A stretch of 47,730 nt of DNA. It comes from Hyphomicrobiales bacterium. GTDB lineage: Bacteria; Pseudomonadota; Alphaproteobacteria; Rhizobiales; Methyloligellaceae. How positions within the stretch are numbered: position 1 is the stretch's first letter; each line of letters opens with the position of its first letter. The stretch spans positions 1-47,730 of the forward strand of contig JANQLP010000083.1 of NCBI GenBank assembly GCA_028280515.1, written 5' to 3'. The notes under the pieces are model-generated. The model saw only the letters and a program-made list of their open reading frames with translations, was not told the origin of the DNA and did not search any database. A program made the translations under genes and the position numbers. Shown here piece by piece: positions 17,857-27,550 of the stretch.

Positions 17857-19401
17857 TTGCCGCGCCAGACACGATCCTTGGCTCTATTGCTCGCGTTTCT
17901 GGCGCTGCCGGCTGCAGCCGGATTGGCTCTGACGCCGGCGTGGAGCCAGTCGGCGGACCCTGACGATAACGATCCTTTCCCGGAGCCGCTGACCGATGTC
18001 CGGACACCCGGGGCCGACGAGGCAACAGGATTGCGCGGCCGGCTCGACCCGCTCGTCGCGGATCCGATCCTGCTCCGCCGGCAAGAGGAGGAGCGATCGA
18101 CGGACAGGTTCCTGCGCGGCACGACGGTGCCGGAAGATGCGAGCCGCAGACGGCCCGCCGGCCCTCTTTCGGGTGAGGACCGCGACGACGGCTCTGTGGA
18201 GACGACCGCGGACGATCAGGCAGCTTCTCGTGAGGCAGCGCGCGACGCGCAAGAGGAGGAAGTAGACCCCTACGCGCCGATCGGCGTCCGGTTCGGCAGT
18301 TTCCTCCTGTTTCCTGAATTGGGGGTTGAGAGGGTGTATGAAGACAACGTCTTTCTGTCCTCGACCAATCCGCGCGGGGACTGGAGGTATGAGCTCTCGC
18401 CCAGCCTTGAGATCCAGTCCGACTGGAGCCGCCATTCGCTTGTCGGAACTGTGAGCGCCATACGCAGCTACCACGACGAATTTGATGGTGAGAACGACAA
18501 GGACTTCGCTGCCGCACTCACCGGCCGGCTGGATGTTCGAAGCACGACAAACCTCGTCGGGAGCGTGAGCTACACGGAGGAACCGGAGGACCGCTCATCG
18601 AACGACTTTCCGCTCGATGCGGCGGACCGTGCCCTGACCCGCACTAAAGCGGCATCGCTCGAGGCGAACCACACCTTCAATCGCGTCACGGTCACGCTGC
18701 GCGGAGAGCTGGAATCGGAGGATTTCGATGACGCGACGGCGGAAGACGGGTCGCTCATCAACAATGATGACCGGGACTTCACCGAGCGGCGCGTCACGGC
18801 ACGTATTGCCTACGAGTTGCAGCCCGGGGTCGCAGCGTTTGTGGAGGGCAGCACGAACGACCGCGATTTCGTCGAAGCGATAGACGACAATGGACTTTTG
18901 AACGGCTCGTCAGGCTATGATGTGCAGGCCGGTCTCTCGTTCCTCCTCTCCGGCAAACTAACCGGTGAGGCGAGCGTGGGATATGCGGTTCAGACGCCGG
19001 AGGAGCCGAGCCAGATTGATGTGGACGGCCTCATCTTCAATGCAGGCCTCGAATGGCAGGCGACCGCGCTCACCGCATTTCGCCTCGATGCGTCATCGGA
19101 AGTGGACGAAACGACGGATGCCGGATCGGCCGGTTCGATCATTCGCACCGTTGCGGTTTCGGTCGAGCATCGCCTGCGCCGCAACATCGTGCTCGGCGCC
19201 TCGGTCGAATACGAGAATGAGAAGTTCGCGGGCACCGACGAGCGGGACGAGGAATGGCTCTATGCCGTGGCGGCGGAGTATTTCCTGAACCCCTCGGCCG
19301 CGCTCACCTTCGCATATGAGCATGCAAGGGACATCGGCAGCGCGCCGGACGACGGCTACACCGCCAATGAAGTCCGCTTTGGCGTGCGCGTGCGGCGTTG
19401 A
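17857..19401 (+). CDS. outer membrane beta-barrel protein (BBP2-like)
   Basis: A 514-residue exported protein. A signal peptide (ending about ALTPAWSQ|SAD) is followed by an acidic, low-complexity segment (residues 32-140, rich in Asp, Glu and Arg), then a barrel of alternating strands from FGSFLLFPELGVERVYEDNVFLSS to the C-terminal NEVRFGVRVRR. The FPELGVER...YEDNVFLS opening is typical of the outer-membrane beta-barrel family found in exopolysaccharide loci of alphaproteobacteria. The start is a TTG at 17857, chosen because GAGGTGG is 6 bases upstream and the signal peptide begins there. It is convergent with galU (7 bp gap). A role in polysaccharide export or anchoring is plausible but not shown. 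Confidence 0.85.
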   Translation: MPRQTRSLALLLAFLALPAAAGLALTPAWSQSADPDDNDPFPEPLTDVRTPGADEATGLRGRLDPLVADPILLRRQEEERSTDRFLRGTTVPEDASRRRPAGPLSGEDRDDGSVETTADDQAASREAARDAQEEEVDPYAPIGVRFGSFLLFPELGVERVYEDNVFLSSTNPRGDWRYELSPSLEIQSDWSRHSLVGTVSAIRSYHDEFDGENDKDFAAALTGRLDVRSTTNLVGSVSYTEEPEDRSSNDFPLDAADRALTRTKAASLEANHTFNRVTVTLRGELESEDFDDATAEDGSLINNDDRDFTERRVTARIAYELQPGVAAFVEGSTNDRDFVEAIDDNGLLNGSSGYDVQAGLSFLLSGKLTGEASVGYAVQTPEEPSQIDVDGLIFNAGLEWQATALTAFRLDASSEVDETTDAGSAGSIIRTVAVSVEHRLRRNIVLGASVEYENEKFAGTDERDEEWLYAVAAEYFLNPSAALTFAYEHARDIGSAPDDGYTANEVRFGVRVRR

Positions 19402-19408
19402 GCGCCGT

Positions 19409-20281
19409 TCAGTTCAATTTCCTGATTTCCTGGAGCAGGGCAGGCCTGAGGTCTGCGCGCTGAAGCGCGAACGCGATGTTGGCGGCGAGAAACCCGGCCT
19501 TTGATCCGCAGTCGAAGCTCTTCCCTTCATAGCTGACCGCGGTGAAGAGCTGGCGTTCGAGCAGGGCGATCATGGCGTCGGTGATCTGTATCTCCCCGCC
19601 GGCGCCACGCTCCTGAGCCTCAAGGATGTCGAATATCTCGGGCTGCAACAGATAGCGCCCCATGATGATGAGGTTCGAGGGCGCCGTCCCCGGCGCCGGT
19701 TTCTCGACCATGCCCTTGATCCTGCGGCTTGATCCTGCGCCATCCTCGATATCGACAATGCCGTACTGATGGGTGAGGTCCTCCGGCACCTCCTCCACCG
19801 CGATGACGTTGCCGCCCGTTGTCGCGTAGACGTCCATAAGCTGGGCGAGGCATGTCCGGCCGTTCGATTGCACCAGAACGTCGGGAAGCAGCAGCGCGAA
19901 GGGTTCATTGCCGACGAGGTCACGGGCACACCACACGGCGTGGCCGAGGCCGAGCGGGGCCTGCTGGCGCGTGAAACTGGTCTGTCCCGGTCCCGGCAGA
20001 CCGGCCTTGAGTGCGGCGAGTTCGTCCGTCTTTCCGCGTTTCTCCAGCTCCTGCTCAAGCTCGACCTGCCTGTCGAAATGATCCTCGATCACCCCCTTGT
20101 TTCGACCGGTGACGAAGATGAAGTGCTCGATGCCGGCGGCGCGGGCCTCATCGACGACGTGCTGGATGACCGGCTTGTCGACGACGGTCAGCATTTCCTT
20201 TGGCATGGCCTTGGTGGCCGGCAGGAATCGGGTGCCAAGCCCCGCCACGGGAAACACGGCCTTTCGGATCGGTGCGGTCAT
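19409..20281 (-). CDS. galU: UTP-glucose-1-phosphate uridylyltransferase
   Basis: Makes UDP-glucose from UTP and glucose 1-phosphate, a precursor of lipopolysaccharide, exopolysaccharide and galactose metabolism. It is 290 residues, normal for bacterial GalU. The nucleotidyltransferase motif GLGTRFLPATKAMPKEML (15-32) and VDKPVIQHVVDEA are intact, as are GRYLLQPEIFDIL and FDCGSKAGFL near the C-terminus. The ATG at 20281 gives the standard N-terminus. It is divergent from galE with a 118-bp gap, so the two may share regulation. Confidence 0.97.
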   Translation of the reverse strand: MTAPIRKAVFPVAGLGTRFLPATKAMPKEMLTVVDKPVIQHVVDEARAAGIEHFIFVTGRNKGVIEDHFDRQVELEQELEKRGKTDELAALKAGLPGPGQTSFTRQQAPLGLGHAVWCARDLVGNEPFALLLPDVLVQSNGRTCLAQLMDVYATTGGNVIAVEEVPEDLTHQYGIVDIEDGAGSSRRIKGMVEKPAPGTAPSNLIIMGRYLLQPEIFDILEAQERGAGGEIQITDAMIALLERQLFTAVSYEGKSFDCGSKAGFLAANIAFALQRADLRPALLQEIRKLN

Positions 20282-20399
20282 CGGTTCACCATTTGGTTAC
20301 CACGTTTTGAGAGAACGCAGCCCACTTACCCTCGCTAAACCTCTGTGTCCTATCACCATGAGATTGCGAAATGCTTATCCGTGAACGCATGGCGGTTTC

Positions 20400-21392
20400 A
20401 TGAGTGTTCTTGTCACAGGTGGCGCGGGCTACATCGGCAGCCACATGGTGCGCGAGCTGATGGACGCAGGCGAAAGCCTCGTCGTGCTGGACAACCTTTC
20501 CACCGGACGGCGCTGGGCCGTTCCGGGGGACATCCCCCTGATTGTCGGCGACGTTGGAGACAACGAACACGTTCAGTCCGTAATCGATACCTACGGGATC
20601 GATGCGATCATCCATTTCGCCGGCTCAATCGTGGTGCCGGAATCGATCGCCGATCCGCTCGGCTATTACCGCAACAACACGGCCAAGTCGCGCGACCTGA
20701 TGGCGTGCGCGATCGAGTGCGGAGTGAAGCACTTCATCTTTTCCTCCACGGCGGCCGTTTACGGCATGCCGGATCAGAATCCGATTTCGGAAGATGCGCC
20801 GCTGGCGCCGATATCGCCGTACGGGTCGTCCAAGATGATGACCGAGTTGATGCTGCGGGACGCGGCGGTGGCGCATGATTTCAGCTATATCGCGCTGCGC
20901 TACTTCAACGTTGCCGGTGCCGATCCCCTGGGCCGGTGCGGGCAGTCGACACCGAACGCGACGCATTTGATCAAAGTGGCGGTTCAGGCCGCGCTCGGGC
21001 AACGACCGTTTCTCGAGGTCTACGGCACGGACTATCCCACGCCGGACGGCACGGGCGTGCGCGACTACATTCACGTCACCGATCTGGTGCGCGCGCATTC
21101 GGCGGCCTTGCGGCATTTGCGGGCCGGCGGCAAATCGCAGGTCCTCAATTGCGGGTATGGGCGCGGGTTCTCGGTTCTGGAAGTTATCGAGGCCGTCAAA
21201 AAAGTCTCCGGGACGAACTTCGTCGTCAAGGATCGTGCCCGCAGGCCCGGCGATCCGGCTGCGCTCGTTGCCGACGGGCGCCGCCTGCCGGTCGCCCTCG
21301 ATTGGCAACCCGAATATGACGATCTGGATATGATCGTTCATCACGCATATGAGTGGGAACGCCACCTCACCGAGCTGAAAGAAGCCTCCTGA
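20400..21392 (+). CDS. galE: UDP-glucose 4-epimerase
   Basis: NAD-dependent short-chain dehydrogenase/reductase family enzyme interconverting UDP-glucose and UDP-galactose. It is 330 residues. The Rossmann motif GGAGYIGS (7-14), the catalytic Ser/Thr in SSTAAVYG (115-122) and Tyr141-x3-Lys145 (YGSSK) are present. YFNVAGAD and the RPGDPA motif near the C-terminus are characteristic of GalE. The ATG at 20400 begins the beta strand directly. It supplies UDP-galactose from GalU's product for envelope polysaccharides. Confidence 0.97.
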   Translation: MSVLVTGGAGYIGSHMVRELMDAGESLVVLDNLSTGRRWAVPGDIPLIVGDVGDNEHVQSVIDTYGIDAIIHFAGSIVVPESIADPLGYYRNNTAKSRDLMACAIECGVKHFIFSSTAAVYGMPDQNPISEDAPLAPISPYGSSKMMTELMLRDAAVAHDFSYIALRYFNVAGADPLGRCGQSTPNATHLIKVAVQAALGQRPFLEVYGTDYPTPDGTGVRDYIHVTDLVRAHSAALRHLRAGGKSQVLNCGYGRGFSVLEVIEAVKKVSGTNFVVKDRARRPGDPAALVADGRRLPVALDWQPEYDDLDMIVHHAYEWERHLTELKEAS

Positions 21393-21534
21393 TCGGCCCT
21401 GATCTGCTGCGGAAGTTTCACACAACCCAACCCGATCAAGGGTTGAAATAAACCACGGCCTCGATACTTTTCTCCTCCAGCAATCGCGCGGGAGGAAGGG
21501 CGGTCCGCTTCACGGCACCGCATCTTGAAAGATC

Positions 21535-22845
21535 ATGAGGCCGGTACGGTTCACATTCTTGGCGGCGTGCGCGTTCGCGTGTCTTGTTCTTGTGCCCCTG
21601 GTGCCGGCGGAAGCATCGCCGGCGTACCGGGCGGCGGTCGCCAAGCGTTTTGATGTCTGGGTCGGCGAGTTGCGCGCCGAAGCGATCACCAGAGGCGTGT
21701 CCGCCGAGACCTTTGACCGCGCAATGAAGGGCGTGACGCTCGACTGGAAACTGCCTGACCTGATCCCGCTGGATCTCGGCGAAGGACAGCCGCAACGGCC
21801 CAAAGCTGAAGTCTCGAAACGTCAGAAGCAGCAGGCGGAATTCGACCGGCCTGCCCGTTACTTTCCGGCAAAAGGCCTGAACTGGGTCACCAAGAACGGC
21901 CGCACGAAACTCGCCAGGTGGAAGGACACGCTTGCGGCGATCGAAGAGAAGTACGGCGTTGAAGGCCATGTGGTGCTGGCGATCTGGGGCCGCGAGACCG
22001 CTTTCGGAAAGGCGAAGATACCGCACTATGCGGTGCGGGCGCTGGCAACGCAGGCCTTCATGGGGCGGCGGCAGGAGATGTTCCATGAGGAGTTGCTCAT
22101 CGCGCTGGACATTCTCGAGGAAGGTCACGTCACGCCGCAGCGGATGCGCAGTTCCTGGGCCGGCGCCATGGGTCATACGCAGTTCCTGCCGAGCCATTTC
22201 CGCGATTACGCGGTGGACTTCAACGGGGACGGACGGCGCGACATCTGGGGCACGATCCCGGATGCGCTGGCGTCGACGGCAAATTTCCTTGCCCAGAAGG
22301 GCTGGCAGACAGGCAAGACCTGGGGTTACGAGGTGCGCCTGCCCAAGGACTTCGACTGCACACTTGAGGGCATCGCCAATGCGCGGACGATCCAGGAGTG
22401 GGTCGATCTCGGCGTGACGCGCACGTTCGACCGCCAGTTCCTGGGCGAGCGGCTGAAGGAAAAAACCCATCTCGTGGCGCCCGCTGGGACGCTTGGACCG
22501 GCCTTTCTCGTGCTCGAGAATTTCGAGGTGTTCCGGTCCTACAACAAGGCCGACCTCTATGCGCTTTACGTGGGGCATGTGGCGGACCGGATTCTGTTCG
22601 CCGGCAGCTTCGAGGGCGGCTGGTCGCGTGTTCAGAGTTTCAGCCGGAAAGAGATGAAGCGGCTGCAAACGACCCTGGCGAAGAACGAATTCGATGTCGG
22701 GAAGATCGACGGGCTGATCGGTTCCCGCACGCGCTCCGCGGTCGGAAAATGGCAGAAACAACTCGGCCACAAGGTCACGTGCTATCCGCCGCGATCGCTG
22801 CTCAAGCTGACCGACCCGCTGCCGTCCGAAAGCGGCTCCGGTTAG
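21535..22845 (+). CDS. lytic murein transglycosylase, MltB family (copy 1)
   Basis: Cleaves peptidoglycan glycan strands with formation of 1,6-anhydro ends, in the periplasm. The signal peptide ends near VPAEAS. The SLT_2/MltB catalytic domain covers about 35-340, with the catalytic Glu154 in IWGRETAFG and the family motifs SWAGAMGHTQFLPS and DFNGDGRRDIW. A C-terminal peptidoglycan-binding domain (about 365-425, LQTTLAKNEFDVGKIDGLIGSRTRSAV) follows. It has no lipobox, so it is soluble, unlike E. coli MltB. Compared with the second copy at 24715 it carries an extra basic, Gln-rich linker (about residues 80-103). A small lipoprotein gene follows 47 bp later. Confidence 0.93.
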   Translation: MRPVRFTFLAACAFACLVLVPLVPAEASPAYRAAVAKRFDVWVGELRAEAITRGVSAETFDRAMKGVTLDWKLPDLIPLDLGEGQPQRPKAEVSKRQKQQAEFDRPARYFPAKGLNWVTKNGRTKLARWKDTLAAIEEKYGVEGHVVLAIWGRETAFGKAKIPHYAVRALATQAFMGRRQEMFHEELLIALDILEEGHVTPQRMRSSWAGAMGHTQFLPSHFRDYAVDFNGDGRRDIWGTIPDALASTANFLAQKGWQTGKTWGYEVRLPKDFDCTLEGIANARTIQEWVDLGVTRTFDRQFLGERLKEKTHLVAPAGTLGPAFLVLENFEVFRSYNKADLYALYVGHVADRILFAGSFEGGWSRVQSFSRKEMKRLQTTLAKNEFDVGKIDGLIGSRTRSAVGKWQKQLGHKVTCYPPRSLLKLTDPLPSESGSG

Positions 22846-22892
22846 GCCACATGTGCCGCGAAAGATGGCCGCTCACGGTCAGGGGCAGACAT

Positions 22893-23306
22893 ATGTCCGT
22901 GCAGACTCCCAAGGCCTTTGGCGTGACGATAATGGTCGCGGCAACGCTCTCGCTCGCTTCATGCGCGGGCGGCAACCGGCCCGCCCCGGGCGAGGCGCAG
23001 GGCGTTCAGCGCGTGACGCTCACGCCGGCGCAATCCCAGCTTGTCGAGAGCGGTGTGAAGCAGATGGTGGAGAGCCAGACCACCAAGCTAAGCGCCGTGA
23101 CGGCAACGCAGCTGCCGGAAAAACCCGGCATTCACGTGTGTGGCTTTGTCTCCAAGAACCAGCCCGACGGAACGCCCGGACCGGATCAACCCTTCTACTT
23201 GGAGTTGCGCGATGTGGACGGCAAGCCGGCGACGGAGCGCGGCCAGGTGGGCAGCGATCCATCAAGACTGTCCAAGGTGAATTTCGTCTGCCGGCACAAC
23301 AGATGA
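22893..23306 (+). CDS. putative lipoprotein, unknown function
   Basis: A 137-residue protein with a lipoprotein signal peptide: the lipobox LASC puts the modified cysteine at residue 24, followed by AGG. The mature part has two further cysteines (HVCGFV and NFVCRHN), likely a disulfide, and a strand FYLELRDVDGKPATERGQVG. The ATG at 22893 has AGGGGC 6 bases upstream; an in-frame ATG at 22851 would destroy the signal peptide. It is 47 bp downstream of the MltB gene and on the same strand, so the two probably form an operon and the lipoprotein may act on the cell wall or outer membrane. Family not recognised. Confidence 0.75.
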   Translation: MSVQTPKAFGVTIMVAATLSLASCAGGNRPAPGEAQGVQRVTLTPAQSQLVESGVKQMVESQTTKLSAVTATQLPEKPGIHVCGFVSKNQPDGTPGPDQPFYLELRDVDGKPATERGQVGSDPSRLSKVNFVCRHNR

Positions 23307-23317
23307 GAGAACAGGGC

Positions 23318-24664
23318 TCACAGCTCGCCGTCTGTACCCGTGTCGGCAAATTCCGCCATCACGCGTTCATCCGTATAGCGTTCGAGCGAGAACCGGTGCG
23401 CCAGGGCCGGAAGGTCTGATCCCGTCACCCACGCCGCGCACAGTTCCGCCGCGGCGCAGGCCATCATCGTCCCGTAACCCGACAGTCCTGCAATCATGAA
23501 CGCGCCCGGCGGACCCACCGGCCCGATGAGCGGCCAGTTCTCCGGCGTCCGGGTGTAGTATCCACCATAGTGCGAGAGGTTGCGGGGCATGTCTTCGCAA
23601 TAGGCGGCGAGACCGGGAACCAGGCGTGCCGCGCCGCGCATGACGATCTCCGGAAAGGTATCCGCGCCGGTTGGATGCCGGACCGGCGGTTCGGCGGTCT
23701 TGTTCGTCGCCCAGCCCAGTTTCACCCAGCGGCTCGCCTCACCACCCTCCGGGCGGACGTGGACGCCGCCCGGCTGCTCCTGCGCCAATGGCGCGGTCTC
23801 CGGATCCTCCCGGAGCAGTTCGCGTACCTCGTCCGGCCAGTCGAGCGGACCGGCGTCCTGATCGATGGTGAAGGGCGCGTTGCGGGGCACAACGCCGTGG
23901 ACGTCTTCAAAGGCAATCTTCTGCTGGAAAACGCAGTCGATCGGCAGGTCTACGCCGAGCATGCGACCGACCCGTTTGGCGAAGGGACCCGCAGCGTTGA
24001 TAAAGATATCCGCTTCGATGAGCTTCGCCTCTCCGGCAGACGATGCGGTGATCTCCAACCGGCGCCCGTTCTCGGCGATACCCTCAATCTCGAGCGGTGC
24101 CAGCCCAACACCGCGGGCCTTGGCCGCGTTCAACATGAACTGGCCCATCTGCTGCGAGTCGATATCGCCGGCCCGGCGCACCAGGGTTACGGCGCGGACG
24201 TCCGGGTTCAGATGCGGAAAGCGGGCCCGGATTGCCTCCCGGTGCAGAAGAATGTCGGCGCCGTTGTCGGCATCGGGTATCGGCTTGCCGTGATCGTGAA
24301 CCCGGACGTCGCCAGCCTTCCCGTGACCGTAGACCCGTTCGATTTCGCCGATCATGGCGTCCGTATCCTGCCTGCGCGTCACATAGGCGTATCCGCCCCG
24401 GGACATCCGGAAATGTGTGTTGCCGTCGCCGGCGAGGTCGCGCATCAGCGCGATGCTGCGGTCGGCGAATGCGGCAAGCTCCGGTTGCGGCCACCAGTTG
24501 CGGTAGTTCTCGCCCGACGCGGCACTGGTCAGGCTCATGGGTGCCACGGGATCGACGATCAGAATGTCGCGCCGCCCATGCACCACCGCCAGCCAGTAGG
24601 CGGTCGCGAGGCCGGCGATGCCCGCACCGCAGATGACGATTGATTTTTGTTCCCGGGTTGCCAT
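23318..24664 (-). CDS. FAD-dependent oxidoreductase (DAO family)
   Basis: A 448-residue flavoprotein of the D-amino acid oxidase/glycine oxidase/sarcosine oxidase-like family. The N-terminal dinucleotide-binding motif is GAGIAGLATAYWL (13-25). The C-terminal FAD-binding motif is about 380-410 (GGYYTRTPENWPLIGPVG and GLSGYGTMMACAAAEL), where substrate-binding residues normally lie. It is cytoplasmic, with no signal peptide. The substrate is unknown; it might be a D-amino acid or an N-methyl compound. It sits on the minus strand between two plus-strand cell-wall genes and overlaps neither. Only 50 bp separate it from the divergent second MltB gene, so their promoters face each other. Confidence 0.9.
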   Translation of the reverse strand: MATREQKSIVICGAGIAGLATAYWLAVVHGRRDILIVDPVAPMSLTSAASGENYRNWWPQPELAAFADRSIALMRDLAGDGNTHFRMSRGGYAYVTRRQDTDAMIGEIERVYGHGKAGDVRVHDHGKPIPDADNGADILLHREAIRARFPHLNPDVRAVTLVRRAGDIDSQQMGQFMLNAAKARGVGLAPLEIEGIAENGRRLEITASSAGEAKLIEADIFINAAGPFAKRVGRMLGVDLPIDCVFQQKIAFEDVHGVVPRNAPFTIDQDAGPLDWPDEVRELLREDPETAPLAQEQPGGVHVRPEGGEASRWVKLGWATNKTAEPPVRHPTGADTFPEIVMRGAARLVPGLAAYCEDMPRNLSHYGGYYTRTPENWPLIGPVGPPGAFMIAGLSGYGTMMACAAAELCAAWVTGSDLPALAHRFSLERYTDERVMAEFADTGTDGEL

Positions 24665-24714
24665 TTGTGCCCCATCCGCGTTGCCCCGAAATGGACTGGT
24701 AACCTCGTTATGAA

Positions 24715-25959
24715 ATGATTCGACGTAAAGACATGCGATGCGGAATTACAATGCGGATCATCATATTCATCACATCTCTCCTCGTTTTTGTCCCGTCTTT
24801 CGGCGTTGGCCCGGCTCAGGCGCAGAACGCGGCATTCGAACGCTGGGTGCAGTCCTTATGGCCTGAGGCGCGAAAAAAGGGCGTCTCGCAGGCAACGTTT
24901 CGACGTGCATTCAAGGGCGTGACGCCGGATCCGGAGGTGCTCAGGAAGGCCGAGCATCAGCCGGAGTTCACCAGACCGGTCTGGAAGTATCTGGCATCGG
25001 CCGTATCCCAAAGGCGCATCGAAAACGGACGCGAGATGCTGCGCAAACACGGCGCATTGCTGGCCAGGATCGAGGAGCGATACGGTGTCGACCGCCATGT
25101 CGTCGTCGCCATCTGGGGCATGGAATCCAGCTACGGCCAGTTCAAGGGCACAAAGCGCGTCATCCGTTCGCTTGCGACGCTCGCCTATCAGGGCTCCCGC
25201 CGGAAGTTCGGCCGCTCGCAGCTTCTCGCCGCGCTGCAGATTCTCGAACGCGGCGATATTCACCCGGCCAAGATGACCGGTTCCTGGGCCGGCGCCATGG
25301 GCCATACCCAGTTTATCCCGACGACCTACAACGCGCACGCGGTTGATTTCGATGGCGACGGCCGCCGCAATATCTGGGAGTCGCACGCGGATGCGCTGGG
25401 CTCGACCGCGAACTATCTGAGGGTTTCGAAGTGGCGCCCCGGCGAGACGTGGGGCTATGAGGTGTACCTGCCGGGGAACTTCGACTATGCGCTCACCGGA
25501 CGGAAGACCGTGAAGACGCTGGCGCAATGGGGCGCGCTGGGTGTGCAGCGGGCCAAGGGCAAGACCTTCCCACGGCCGAACGACCGCGCGTCGATCATAC
25601 TTCCCACCGGGTCGAAAGGTCCCGCTTTCGTGGTCATCAACAATTTTCGCTCGATCCTGCGCTACAACAACGCGATCTCCTATGCCCTTGCGGTCGGGCA
25701 TCTGGCGGACCGCATCCGTGATCCGTCGATGGGCGGGTTCTCACGACCCTGGCCGGTCGACTATCTCCCCCTTGCCCGGTCCGAGCGCTTCCAGCTTCAG
25801 AGGCTGCTCGTGGCACGCGGGTTCATGCGGGGGGAGGCCGACGGTATCCTCGGTTCGCAAACCCGAGCGGCGGTGCGCGCCTATCAGCGTGCCAACGGCC
25901 TGGCCGTCGACGGTTATCCGAGCGTTGTGGTTCTGCGGCACTTGCAGAGGGGCGGTTAG
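24715..25959 (+). CDS. lytic murein transglycosylase, MltB family (copy 2)
   Basis: Paralogue of the gene at 21535, with the same design: signal peptide (MRIIIFITSLLVFVP...AQAQ), catalytic SLT_2 domain with Glu137 in IWGMESSYG, the motifs GSWAGAMGHTQFIPT and DFDGDGRRNIW, and a C-terminal peptidoglycan-binding domain (about 345-410, LQRLLVARGFMRGEADGILGSQTRAAV). Three in-frame ATGs (24715, 24733, 24751) could be the start; none has a clear ribosome binding site and all retain the signal peptide. The second copy lacks the basic linker of the first. It is followed by the SGNH hydrolase gene. Confidence 0.93.
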   Translation: MIRRKDMRCGITMRIIIFITSLLVFVPSFGVGPAQAQNAAFERWVQSLWPEARKKGVSQATFRRAFKGVTPDPEVLRKAEHQPEFTRPVWKYLASAVSQRRIENGREMLRKHGALLARIEERYGVDRHVVVAIWGMESSYGQFKGTKRVIRSLATLAYQGSRRKFGRSQLLAALQILERGDIHPAKMTGSWAGAMGHTQFIPTTYNAHAVDFDGDGRRNIWESHADALGSTANYLRVSKWRPGETWGYEVYLPGNFDYALTGRKTVKTLAQWGALGVQRAKGKTFPRPNDRASIILPTGSKGPAFVVINNFRSILRYNNAISYALAVGHLADRIRDPSMGGFSRPWPVDYLPLARSERFQLQRLLVARGFMRGEADGILGSQTRAAVRAYQRANGLAVDGYPSVVVLRHLQRGG

Positions 25960-26180
25960 CGTTGCAATCTGCAATCTACTGAACCGACGCGCGTACGACG
26001 CGCCATGAGAACGCCATATAGCGCCATATCATGCTGCCAGCACGGCACACGCATTCATGGTCTGGAACGCATTGTGCGTCACCAATGGGTGGCCATAAGC
26101 GCAGGCGGGCGAGCGGCGTTTCCGTAGTGCGGTTTGCGAGCCATGAAGCTATGGTTGGCCGGCCGGAAGCCGGAGAAGAC

Positions 26181-27509
26181 ATGTCAGGATCTGCGTTTTT
26201 CCGATCTCGGGCCATGCTCGGTCATGTCCACCGCGCGGTGCTTGCGCTCGCCTTGGCGGTGCTCGCGATCGCGCCACTGGCGCCGGCGGCCCTGGCGCAG
26301 GGGCTGAGCCACCTTTCCAACAGTTACATCACGCCGTTCCCTGAACAGAACCGTTACCGTGTCTATGTGTTCGGCGACTCGCTCGGCGACGGCTTGTGGC
26401 AGGGGCTCTACCGGGCCTTCAACCCGGAAGGCAATATCGACGTCGTCAAAAAATCGCGCGTGTCGACCGGTTTCGTTCGGACGGATCGTTTCGACTGGAA
26501 CAAGCGCCTGACGCGCATCCTGGCCGCGGAGAGAGTGCATATCGCCGTTGTCATGGTCGGTGCAAACGACGTGCAGTCAATCCGGGTGACAAACAACAAT
26601 AAGAGACAGTCGTACAAGATCGGCACGCCCGAGTGGCGTGACGTCTATTCGCAGCGCGTTGACCAGTTCATCAAGAGCCTGAAGGGGTCCAAGGCGGCCG
26701 TTTACTGGGTTGGCCTGCCCATCATGCGGTCGGCCAAGCACAACAACCACATGCAGGTGATGAACGAGATTTTCCGCGAGCGTGCGTTCATCAACGGCGT
26801 GAAGTTCGTGGACACCTGGAATGGTTTCGCCGATCAGTTCGGCCGCTACAGCGCCTTCGGCCCGGACCTGTCCGGTCAGGTCGGACGGCTGCGTGCGGGT
26901 GACGGCGTTCACTTCACGGTTCGCGGCTACCGCAAACTGGCACATTTCGTGGAGCGCGAGATCAGGCGCGACATGCGTCAGGCGCGCTCCGAACGCGACA
27001 TCCCGCTTGCCGGAAACGAGGAGGAGCAGGCGCGGGCCATCCGCCGTCAGCGTGCGCCCTCCGCGCAGCGCCAGGCGCGCAACAAGCCGCAGGCGGCCAA
27101 GCCGAAAAGGCCGGTGGGCCGGATAACGCCGCAGGCCGCGGCCCGCAAGGCGGCAAAGACCAAGCGCATCACAAAGGTCAAGCCGAGCGCGGCGCAGGAA
27201 AACATCGTGGCGCTTCCGTCGGCCGACGGCGTGATCGACGGTATCGAGTTGCCGCGCCCGAAGATTTCCCAGGCGGCGCTGGCGGCTGTCACCGCCCGCT
27301 ACACACCGCAAAGCGAGTTGATTGCGCTGGAGACCGAAGAGGGCGTGACGGCGCTTGCGTCGATTTCACCCATCAGCGACACCAATCTCGCGGAAGCCTT
27401 GCGGCGCCTGCCGCTGTCCCAGCGGCCCTACTACCGCGTGCTGATTAAAGGCGAGGAGCTGAAGCCGAAAGAAGGGCGCGCGGACGACTTCGCGTGGCCG
27501 GGAAGCTGA
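26181..27509 (+). CDS. DUF459-type SGNH hydrolase, periplasmic
   Basis: A 442-residue exported esterase-like protein. After a signal peptide (ending about AALAQ|GL, residue 40) comes an SGNH hydrolase domain (about 58-260) with block I FGDSLGDGL (Ser67), block III VMVGANDVQS (Asn129) and block V DGVHFT (Asp241, His244), so the catalytic set is complete. The C-terminal third is a basic, disordered linker (RRQRAPSAQRQARNKPQAA) followed by a weakly folded tail. The start at 26181 has GGAGA 4-5 bases upstream; the frame itself opens earlier at 26031. Its neighbours are two MltB enzymes, so peptidoglycan or another envelope glycan is the likely substrate, perhaps by de-esterification. Confidence 0.85.
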   Translation: MSGSAFFRSRAMLGHVHRAVLALALAVLAIAPLAPAALAQGLSHLSNSYITPFPEQNRYRVYVFGDSLGDGLWQGLYRAFNPEGNIDVVKKSRVSTGFVRTDRFDWNKRLTRILAAERVHIAVVMVGANDVQSIRVTNNNKRQSYKIGTPEWRDVYSQRVDQFIKSLKGSKAAVYWVGLPIMRSAKHNNHMQVMNEIFRERAFINGVKFVDTWNGFADQFGRYSAFGPDLSGQVGRLRAGDGVHFTVRGYRKLAHFVEREIRRDMRQARSERDIPLAGNEEEQARAIRRQRAPSAQRQARNKPQAAKPKRPVGRITPQAAARKAAKTKRITKVKPSAAQENIVALPSADGVIDGIELPRPKISQAALAAVTARYTPQSELIALETEEGVTALASISPISDTNLAEALRRLPLSQRPYYRVLIKGEELKPKEGRADDFAWPGS

Positions 27510-27550
27510 TCGCCGAGAGGACAGAACCGGCCCTTTAACCGACCTCGGGG

